This document shows positions 7,156 to 12,341 of a stretch of DNA of 12,341 nt, piece after piece. How positions within the stretch are numbered: position 1 is the first letter of the stretch; each line of letters begins with the position of its first letter. Where the stretch lies: positions 1-12,341 of the forward strand of contig CAYWHE010000121.1 of the NCBI GenBank assembly GCA_964458125.1, read 5' to 3'. The notes beneath the pieces were generated by a model. It saw only the letters and a program-made list of their open reading frames with translations. It was not told where the DNA came from and ran no database searches. The DNA comes from CAYWHE01 sp964458125. GTDB lineage: Bacteria; Bacteroidota; Bacteroidia; AKYH767-A; OLB10. Both the position numbers and the translations under genes were made by a program.

Positions 7156-8463
7156 TTAAAGTTTGACAAATCTGGTATTTCTTTGATTGAATTGAACCAT
7201 GTAAATTCCGCCGGGCAAATCCGAAACCGGTATAACCTGTTTATCCTTCGTTACGGATGTAGACAGAACCACTTCGCCGAGTGCATTCAGGATCTGAATA
7301 CGATTTTCCTTTAACACCGAACCGGGAACCGTCACCTGAATATAATTCCGGGCCGGATTTGGAAAAACTTCCGGTGGTGAGGATGGATGCCAGTCAGCGG
7401 TTGTTGTCGCAACACCGAAGATGTTTTCATAATTTTCCGCATACTGGTAGGTGGATGCGCAGGAGTTCACGGCGTCCCAGTTGACGCTCCAGGTCATCAT
7501 TCCACGGAGGTCAGGATATCCTCCGGGCTGTGACAGGACATAAGTACCGGGTTGGGGGCCGTTACCGGTTAAATAATTGACGGCGGCGCGCACCGTGGCG
7601 GTGTCGGCAAAGCCGCCTCCGGCCGCACCGGGGCAGGCGGGCAAACCGACTGCAATTTTTTCAGGAGGCAGGCCCATGAACGGGCCGCCCGGCGTATTAA
7701 ATCCCTGGATAACGGCTTCTGTCATGGCTGCAATAAAGTCGGAAGTGCCCTGCGAATAAATGTTTCCGTCAATTCCATACATGCTTCCGCTGTTATAAAG
7801 CTGTACATGCAGAATTTCAATCGAATCACGCAGTGCATGAATGACGGGCAGATAGGCTCCCCAGATTCCGCCATAGGCCGACATGCCGCCCTGCACAAAT
7901 GCCGTTTCAGGAGCCATCGTGAGGATCATCCGTTTCGCATGAGCGGCATAATAATCACTCATAATTAATTTGACGGCATCAATCAGGTTAACAATTTTCG
8001 CATCGGCAGGGGCCGAAATGGTTCCGCCTGAAACGGAAACGGAACTGCCTTCCAGATCAATGTCCATTCCGTCAAAACCATACGTTGCCAGGATGTTGTT
8101 CATGCTGCTGACAAACGAGTCGCGTTCGGTTGCATTGTCCAGTGAAACCGGCGCAGTCGCCCCGCCAATGCTTATCAAAACTTTTTTGCCCTGACCCTGC
8201 AGCGTCTGAATTTGACCAATCAGTGTTGCCGGGCTGACCTGGTCCGGTATAAATTCCATCTGATAATCCGTGCCGGCCTGCGGAACAGCGAATGCGACAT
8301 CTATTATCCGGTATCGCGAATCAATATTGTCAAGCGGAATATACGGAGCATTGACATCGTTCCAGTTATGCCAGTATCCGATCAGGGCCGGATCAGGAAC
8401 CTGTGCACAGAGGATGATTCCGCTGAATTGAACGAGGGTAAAAAACAAGATTGATTTTTTCAT
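7156..8463 (-). CDS. Secreted GH18 chitinase with T9SS type A sorting domain
   Basis: The 435-residue protein carries a signal peptide (about 1-20, ending LCAQ). A single GH18 TIM-barrel spans about 24-350 and should hydrolyse beta-1,4 bonds of chitin or chito-oligosaccharides by substrate-assisted catalysis. The barrel shows SIGG (98-101), the catalytic DGMDIDLE (131-138, acid E138), MAPE (183-186), QLYN (221-224) and MMTWSVNWD (322-330) with the conserved active-site tryptophan W325. All key residues are present. A short linker (DWHPSSPPEV) leads to the sorting domain (about 366-435; FPNPARNYIQV, ILNALGEVVL, GGIYMVQF). There is no separate carbohydrate-binding module. It is therefore predicted to be exported through T9SS and to act outside the cell. 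It starts at the ATG at 8463; no clear promoter match is visible upstream. Confidence 0.95.
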   Translation of the reverse strand: MKKSILFFTLVQFSGIILCAQVPDPALIGYWHNWNDVNAPYIPLDNIDSRYRIIDVAFAVPQAGTDYQMEFIPDQVSPATLIGQIQTLQGQGKKVLISIGGATAPVSLDNATERDSFVSSMNNILATYGFDGMDIDLEGSSVSVSGGTISAPADAKIVNLIDAVKLIMSDYYAAHAKRMILTMAPETAFVQGGMSAYGGIWGAYLPVIHALRDSIEILHVQLYNSGSMYGIDGNIYSQGTSDFIAAMTEAVIQGFNTPGGPFMGLPPEKIAVGLPACPGAAGGGFADTATVRAAVNYLTGNGPQPGTYVLSQPGGYPDLRGMMTWSVNWDAVNSCASTYQYAENYENIFGVATTTADWHPSSPPEVFPNPARNYIQVTVPGSVLKENRIQILNALGEVVLSTSVTKDKQVIPVSDLPGGIYMVQFNQRNTRFVKL

Positions 8464-8729
8464 CGATTATACGGGCGATGCCGGGTTTTTATTTGGAAAT
8501 TTTTGAATGCCTGTATGTAAAGCGGGTGGAAGATTTCAGCGGAATGAAATCAATGCATGTTGAACCTGTTGCGGCCGGCCAAAAGCAGCATCCGGTATTA
8601 TTCCTGCGCCTGTTATTTTTCCGGACCAGATCATCGCGCTTTGGGAAAGCCTGCATACCTTCGGGTTGTTCCGGTAATGATATTCCAAGGCCTCATGATC
8701 AAATTACAGATAGCCGGACAGTGCCCTGT
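8464..8729. other. Intergenic spacer upstream of the chitinase
   Basis: This spacer holds the upstream region of the chitinase and the 3' end of the DUF4256 transcript. I see no clear TAnnTTTG element and no strong terminator hairpin. A 97-codon plus-strand frame crosses it but overlaps both flanking genes and looks like a chance frame. Confidence 0.35.
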
Positions 8730-9299
8730 TTATACCCTCAGTGAGCCCCGGAAACCCCTGGCGGCATAGTAGGATTCTGCTCCGTTGTGATACACAAAGA
8801 TATGGTTGTAGCGGAAATCAGCAAAGATGGCTCCCCCCAGATTTCTGATTTCCGCAGGTGTTTTCACCCAGCTTGACGTTTTCGTATCGAATTTAAAAAG
8901 CTTCTGCAGGTCCCGGTACTGCTCCTCCGTTAAAATTTCAATACCCATGTCCTCTGCCAATCCCAGAGCGCTGTTTTTTGGTTTGTGTTCCTTTCTTGAC
9001 TTCAGCGCTGCCGGGTCGTAACAAAGGCTTCTGCGGCCGGCGGGACTCTCGGCCGAGCAATCATAAAAAATGTATTCACCCGTCTTCTTATCCTGACCGG
9101 CCACGTCCGGTTCACCGCCGGTTTTTTCCATTTCATGGAGCGAACGAAGTTTTGCTCCGCCACCCGGAGAATCCAGTTTGGCCTGCACTTCTGCCCATTC
9201 AATACCTTTATGCCGGTTCATGTTTTTATCAAACCGGTCTTTTAATGTCCGGAACAATTCTTTACGTTGTTCCGGTGACAGCCCGTTTTTATTTGCCAT
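8730..9299 (-). CDS. DUF4256 family protein
   Basis: The 189-residue protein matches what I know of DUF4256: about 185-190 residues, cytosolic (no signal peptide or membrane helix) and of unknown function. Family-like segments are LSPEQRKELFRTLKDRF (7-23), GGEPDVAGQDKKTGEYIFYD (61-80), CSAESPAGRRSLCYD (81-95), GIEILTEEQYRDLQ (119-132) and the strongly conserved C-terminal stretch around FVYHNGAESYYAARGFRG (168-185). The protein is full length. No reaction or partner can be given. It stands alone between two spacers of 266 and 553 bases, so the neighbours do not suggest a role. Confidence 0.88.
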   Translation of the reverse strand: MANKNGLSPEQRKELFRTLKDRFDKNMNRHKGIEWAEVQAKLDSPGGGAKLRSLHEMEKTGGEPDVAGQDKKTGEYIFYDCSAESPAGRRSLCYDPAALKSRKEHKPKNSALGLAEDMGIEILTEEQYRDLQKLFKFDTKTSSWVKTPAEIRNLGGAIFADFRYNHIFVYHNGAESYYAARGFRGSLRV

Positions 9300-9852
9300 T
9301 ACAGATTTTTTATATTGATTTTTTTCTGGTCAGTTTAAGGTGAAACGATTTAGGGGCCGGGGAAATCCTTCAGATTTGCCGGTACCTTGCATTTCTTCCC
9401 TGCTTTTATTAATTGTATGTGTCCGCAAGGCAGGTACCTGAATGCACTTGTTTACAATTTACTTAAAAATACAAATATATAATGGTGAAGTAAATTAACG
9501 TGAAAAATATTTCAGGCCCGTGCAGGTCCTTCATCAAATCAGTCTTAAAAGGATATCAGGTAGCAGAAGGGTTGCACCAATGGTTCCCGCCGGCATGACA
9601 GGAGATCCTCACGCCCCGGGCACGATATAAAGCCAACCTTTTACGGCACTTCACCGGCGCCGTTTGCCGCCCTGGGTACAAACGGATTTCGGTCCGTACC
9701 GGACAGAATAAAAAGCCCGGGTATTACTGATTTGCGGAATTTCGAAATATCAGGGGTTTTCAAAATCCGACGGAATTCTGGCGGAATGGTGTGACTGGCC
9801 GTAGTTGAATTTGGAAAATCAATTGGTTCCTCCGCCAACTATTTTGGCCTGT
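9300..9852. other. Long intergenic region without a confident gene
   Basis: A possible -7 element, TATATTTG, lies on the minus strand at 9472-9479, but it is 172 bases from the DUF4256 start and lacks a spaced TTTG. An imperfect inverted repeat pairs GGTACCTTGC (9381-9390) with GCAAGG-CAGG-TACC (9425-9438). A short hairpin GTCCG-TAC-CGGAC is seen near 9690-9703. A 65-codon minus-strand frame (9641-9838), just after the VOC gene, shows no recognisable family. The left half is AT-rich and the right half GC-richer. Confidence 0.4.
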
Positions 9853-10332
9853 TCAATCAGGGGGTTCCCATAACTCAATTTTATTTCCTTCCGCGTCAAG
9901 TATATGGATAAATTTGCCGTAGTCATAGGTTTCAATTTTGTCCAGAATGGTCACACTGTCCTTTTTTAATTCCTCCACCAGCGCTTCCAGATTTTCAACC
10001 CTGTAATTGATCATAAAGTCCTTTATTGAAGGCTCAAAGTATTTTGTCTTTTCGGAAAACGGAGTCCATTGGGTTTGTCCTTTCTTTGCCGTGTCCGCAC
10101 CTTCGTACCACTTAAAAGTTGCTCCATAGGGGTTGGTTTCCAGGCCAAGGTGTTTTTGATACCATGCGGTGATTTTTTTTGGGTCTTTGCATTTGAAAAA
10201 AATGCCCCCAATACCCGTTACTTTTTTCATTTTTGCTGGTTTTGTATTTTGGTTTGAAATGATTGTCTTAAATGCGAAACCTGAAAGAAAGGTTGCTGTA
10301 ATAATGAAAGCCAATAGTGCAGTCTTTTTCAT
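9853..10332 (-). CDS. VOC (glyoxalase/bleomycin-resistance-like) family protein with N-terminal signal segment
   Basis: The 159-residue protein has an N-terminal hydrophobic segment (about 4-24, after MKK) and then a single VOC domain (about 38-157). It contains GIGGIFFKCKDPKKITAWYQ, then KHLGLETNPYG, FMINYRVENLEALVEELKK and the closing IHILDAEGNKIELWEP. H143 and E153 sit where VOC proteins often carry metal ligands. VOC domains serve as glyoxalases, dioxygenases, resistance proteins and epimerases, and this one cannot be narrowed down. Soluble relatives usually begin at the equivalent of M35 (MKKVTGIGGIFF, ATG at 10228-10230). The upstream start is preferred because the frame continues through a coherent signal peptide, making this a predicted exported or membrane-tethered form. 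It follows the membrane protein gene by 97 bases and may be cotranscribed. Confidence 0.85.
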   Translation of the reverse strand: MKKTALLAFIITATFLSGFAFKTIISNQNTKPAKMKKVTGIGGIFFKCKDPKKITAWYQKHLGLETNPYGATFKWYEGADTAKKGQTQWTPFSEKTKYFEPSIKDFMINYRVENLEALVEELKKDSVTILDKIETYDYGKFIHILDAEGNKIELWEPPD

Positions 10333-10429
10333 TTATTCCTGATGATTGTCGTTTGTTATGTTAGGTATTGCTCCTGCCGGAGGTTATTGAAAGATTTTCG
10401 ATGTGCGCGAGGTCATTACGGCCCGGTTA

Positions 10430-10810
10430 TTATCTTCTCTTATTTATTGCAAATAGTAATGCGGAAGAAACAACACACATGACGATTGCACTCACGATAA
10501 GCGAATTTTCTCCCTGTGAAATTCCTGTCAGGAAATCGCCTGCAAACATTACTAAAAAGAAAATATATGCGGTGGTCAGCATGGGAATTGATTTTTTGAA
10601 TGTCGCAAAACCAAAGATAAAGCCAAGGGCAAATTGTCGTGCGGCCCACATCTCAATGATGTAGTCAACGCCTTTGGCGTTAAGGTCAACGGTCTCCAGA
10701 ATCGATTGGGGAGAAAAGTAAAGCAATAAACTTACCATGAGTTCCATTAATGCAAAAAGACCGGATACAATAAGTATCCATGTTGGTAAGGATTTTTGTA
10801 TTTCAGTCAT
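10430..10810 (-). CDS. Small four-helix integral membrane protein of unknown function
   Basis: The 126-residue protein has four predicted membrane helices at about 11-31, 51-71, 74-96 and 103-122, and a basic tail (NKRR). A WAARQFALGF stretch (55-64) in helix two resembles small DUF4345-like membrane proteins of Bacteroidota and Proteobacteria, but I am not certain of that assignment. There are no obvious catalytic residues. The gene lies 97 bases upstream of the VOC gene on the same strand with no terminator between them, so the two may share a transcript. Both look more AT-rich than the CotH, S41 and chitinase genes. The leader on the minus strand contains several hairpins, annotated separately. 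Confidence 0.75.
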   Translation of the reverse strand: MTEIQKSLPTWILIVSGLFALMELMVSLLLYFSPQSILETVDLNAKGVDYIIEMWAARQFALGFIFGFATFKKSIPMLTTAYIFFLVMFAGDFLTGISQGENSLIVSAIVMCVVSSALLFAINKRR

Positions 10811-10857
10811 AATTTTTGATGTTTGGGTACCTGTTTTATTGTTTTCTTATTGATGAT

Positions 10858-10922
10858 GGCGCTGAACGCCGGTTCAATAACCGCCAAAGGTTTGCAGATC
10901 GGAGAAATTGGCGGCTTAGCCG
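10858..10922 (-). promoter_or_regulatory. Hairpin-rich leader upstream of the four-helix membrane protein gene
   Basis: Three inverted repeats are packed 48-112 bases before the ATG. These are GGCG/CGCC (10858-10861 with 10867-10870), CCGCCAA/TTGGCGG (10881-10887 with 10908-10914, extendable by TAA/TTA across one bulged base) and CGGC/GCCG (10912-10915 with 10919-10922). The last two overlap at 10912-10914, so in RNA they could not both form. This could be an attenuator-like or protein-binding leader, or only a repeat remnant; no promoter was found to prove that it is transcribed. Confidence 0.3.
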
Positions 10923-10992
10923 ATAAAATTCATTTAAAAAACAACCCTTCAAAACTAAAAAAAACTTTCATACAAAGTACCCACGCGTCACT

Positions 10993-11211
10993 TTAACCGA
11001 AGGAGGATAGGAACTGGCGGCTGGTCCGACAGCCGGTATAAACAGCACCGGGGTATACATTAGCTTCGCCTAATGTTGTTGTTTTGATTGTTTGAAAGTC
11101 AGCTCTAAAAATTATTAATTCATAATCCTCAAAATTACCTGGAAGTGTATTAACAAAATAAACGTTTAGTGAAGCTGGACAAGTCAGGATTTTTTTGTTT
11201 ATTGATAGCAT
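10993..11211 (-). CDS. Possible 72-residue hypothetical protein or gene fragment
   Basis: The frame runs from ATG (11209-11211) to TAA (10993-10995). It contains LNVYFVNTLPGNFEDYELII and then FRADFQTIKTTTLGEANVYP. The middle part looks protein-like, with alternating hydrophobic strands and acidic residues, while the last 20 residues include a hairpin-forming GC-rich stretch (CGGCTG/CAGCCG, 11018-11023 with 11030-11035) and look less so. There is no signal peptide or recognised family. It could be a small gene, a remnant of a larger gene broken by rearrangement, or chance. Confidence 0.25.
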   Translation of the reverse strand: MLSINKKILTCPASLNVYFVNTLPGNFEDYELIIFRADFQTIKTTTLGEANVYPGAVYTGCRTSRQFLSSFG

Positions 11212-11303
11212 GGGGTTTTGCTTTCATTGCACTTCATGTGGAGCCATATGTTGCTGTTTTTTTCACCAACCTGCTTTATATATGCTGTCCATGATTGCCG
11301 GAA

Positions 11304-11335
11304 AAAAATCCCGGCCTATGAAAACCGGGATTTTT
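11304..11335 (-). terminator. Terminator downstream of the fibronectin-III/T9SS gene
   Basis: A perfect 11-bp stem pairs 11304-11314 (AAAAATCCCGG) with 11325-11335 around a 10-base loop. On the minus strand it ends in seven T (A's at 11302-11308). It is about 190 bases beyond the stop codon of the 11527 gene, with the hairpin chain between them. It could also work on the plus strand. Confidence 0.75.
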
Positions 11336-11350
11336 AATCAATGAGACTAT

Positions 11351-11501
11351 CGTTTCAGAAGCTCCAGAGGAGCGAACTGAAGCGATTTAGTCGAATTGAT
11401 CCCGATGGCTTTGTCCTTCGGGATCTTAGGGTTTTATTCCCCGCCGCTTGCGGCGAACAAATAAAATTTTCCATGTTGATACCTCGCAGCTTGCTGCGAG
11501 G
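11351..11501. repeat. Chain of four tandem hairpins (REP-like palindromic element)
   Basis: Four inverted repeats follow one another in 151 bases. H1 (11351-11384) is an interrupted stem CGTTTCAG/CTGAAGCG (one T-G wobble) capped by GCTCC-AGA-GGAGC. H2 (11398-11425) is GATCCCGA/TCGGGATC with a 12-base loop. H3 (11432-11466) is TTTTATT/AATAAAA enclosing a perfect CGCCGC-TT-GCGGCG. H4 (11482-11501) is a perfect 9-bp CCTCGCAGC-TT-GCTGCGAGG. H3 and H4 share a GC-TT-GC core. Such close, perfect, short-loop palindromes outside genes recall REP/BIME elements. No RAYT-like transposase is in the window. Confidence 0.6.
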
Positions 11502-11526
11502 AGTTTCATTCAATCTGCTTAAAAAA

Positions 11527-12341
11527 TTATTCCTTAACCACTTTGGTGGTGATCGCTTTATTATCGGCAGTAATTATTATTAACTGGTAAAAGCCGCTTT
11601 TCAAATTCGAAATGTCAAGGACATCGGAATATTGATTTGACGTAACCGCGGCTTGCTTCTCGAGCACTGCGCGCCCGGTAAGGTCAATCAATCTCAGAGA
11701 TGCTTCTCCATCCATGCCTGCAAACTGAACATTCAGTTCATTTTGTGCGGGATTGGGATAAACCAGCAGGTTGCTAATTTCAGCTTCTGCCTGTTGTACT
11801 TCATTACCGCCTATCCTGGGAGCAGCGGTAACAAATGTTTTAACCGTTGTAAATCCGCTGTAGTATTTGATATTGTTATACTGAACAAACGCCTGCACTT
11901 TGTAATCATACGAAGTACTTGCAAGCAGGTTTTTCAAGGTATCCGTAACTGCGCCTGCAGCCACCTGGTGTGTTGTGAAAGTGGGGTCCGAAGTTTTCTT
12001 ATAGCTGACTACAAAACCATCCACACAGGAGTATGCATTCCAGTTTATAACGGCAGAGGTAGATTGAATATTGGATGACGAATGTCCTGTAACTGTGGTG
12101 ACCTGTCCTTTTAACGCAGATGTAGTTGTAGTTGTAATAGCCCCGGTGGATTTAACTTTTGCATAGTAAACATCCGGCGTAAGATTAGAGAACTTGGCAG
12201 TATCAATGGTAGTAACCGGTGCACCATAAGAAACACCATTACGGTATAGCTGAACACTATATGGCGGCAAACCCCTTGTTACATAATAATTGAGCTTATG
12301 CGTATTGCACACTCCCGCTGAGCCAGATGATGATGTTAATG
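11527..12341 (-). CDS. Secreted fibronectin-III protein with T9SS type A sorting domain, C-terminal part (cut by window edge)
   Basis: The frame is open to the right edge with no stop, giving 270 C-terminal residues. The GTG at 12310-12312 is internal, as coding continues upstream of it (SSSGSAGVCNTHKLNYYV). The order is a repeat-like beta segment (GLPPYSVQLYRNG, LTPDVYYAKV) like those in SprB-type adhesin repeats, then a fibronectin type III domain (STSAVINWNAYSCVDGFVVS to YYSGFTTVKTFV). A sorting domain makes up roughly the last 80 residues (LLVYPNPAQNELNVQF, LIDLTGRAVLEKQ, LKSGFYQLIIITAD, KVVKE). The protein is predicted to be exported by T9SS; what precedes the window, possibly an enzyme or adhesin, is unknown. 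It is followed by the hairpin chain and a terminator. Confidence 0.88.
   Translation of the reverse strand, partial: LTSSSGSAGVCNTHKLNYYVTRGLPPYSVQLYRNGVSYGAPVTTIDTAKFSNLTPDVYYAKVKSTGAITTTTTSALKGQVTTVTGHSSSNIQSTSAVINWNAYSCVDGFVVSYKKTSDPTFTTHQVAAGAVTDTLKNLLASTSYDYKVQAFVQYNNIKYYSGFTTVKTFVTAAPRIGGNEVQQAEAEISNLLVYPNPAQNELNVQFAGMDGEASLRLIDLTGRAVLEKQAAVTSNQYSDVLDISNLKSGFYQLIIITADNKAITTKVVKE

Larger units (their letters stand above)
11212..11526. other. Non-coding segment carrying a terminator and a hairpin chain
   Basis: I find no credible gene here. Its content is the terminator at 11304-11335 and the four hairpins at 11351-11501. If the gene at 11527 is terminated at 11304-11335, this stretch forms a 3' untranslated region of nearly 200 bases. 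An 80-codon plus-strand frame (11341-11583) is a by-product of the repeats and runs into the opposite gene. Confidence 0.5.

Noticed and set aside
6919..7314. 131-codon plus-strand frame
   Set aside because: Its last half is antisense to the chitinase sorting domain, so it is probably a shadow, although the first half lies in the spacer.
8451..8744. 97-codon plus-strand frame in the spacer upstream of the chitinase
   Set aside because: It overlaps the ends of both flanking minus-strand genes and has no domain or promoter.
9381..9438. Inverted repeat with two GGTACC sites as a possible insertion end or terminator
   Set aside because: The arms are interrupted by four unpaired bases, the loop is long, no T run follows, and no transposase or target duplication is seen.
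9641..9838. 65-codon minus-strand frame after the VOC gene
   Set aside because: It is rich in Pro, Ser and Arg, contains a palindrome, and has no recognised family; chance is more likely.
11341..11583. 80-codon plus-strand frame over the hairpin chain
   Set aside because: It arises from the palindromes and runs into the opposite fibronectin-III gene.

Overview
The window looks like part of a Bacteroidota chromosome. The evidence is four predicted secreted proteins that end in type IX secretion system (T9SS) type A sorting domains, Bacteroidota-style promoter elements (-33 TTTG and -7 TAnnTTTG), and poor Shine-Dalgarno sequences before the starts. I cannot name a genus. There are no rRNA or tRNA genes, CRISPR arrays, transposases or phage genes that I can recognise.

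Layout. Bases 1-854 (minus) hold the 5' part of an FtsX/LolE-type ABC transporter permease that runs off the left edge. Divergent from it is the only plus-strand gene (1079-3598), a large secreted protein with a lamin-tail domain, a chitobiase-C-like domain, a CotH kinase-like domain, an InlB-B-like repeat and a T9SS domain. It meets a 338-residue secreted T9SS cargo of unknown function (3958-4974, minus) tail to tail, and each of the two has its own hairpin terminator. Then, all on the minus strand, come an S41 C-terminal processing peptidase (5114-6718) with a strong terminator and a candidate promoter, a GH18 chitinase with a T9SS domain (7156-8463), and a DUF4256 protein (8730-9299). After a 550-base gap come an exported VOC/glyoxalase-like protein (9853-10332) and a four-helix membrane protein (10430-10810). 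The right-hand part is a 716-base gap with little coding, a terminator and a chain of four tandem hairpins. The 3' part of a secreted fibronectin-III/T9SS protein (11527-12341) runs off the right edge.

How the genes fit together. Most look like single-gene transcription units with their own spacers. The theme is the cell envelope and secretion: signal peptides, T9SS cargo, a periplasmic protease and a lipoprotein-release-like permease. The chitinase, together with the chitobiase-C-like module in the CotH protein, hints at growth on or attachment to polysaccharide, but nothing here forms a classical utilisation locus (no SusC/SusD pair). I do not see a clearly new multi-gene system. The most unusual structure is the hairpin chain at 11351-11501. 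Less certain points are the hairpin-rich leader at 10858-10922 and the function of the unrecognised 338-residue cargo.
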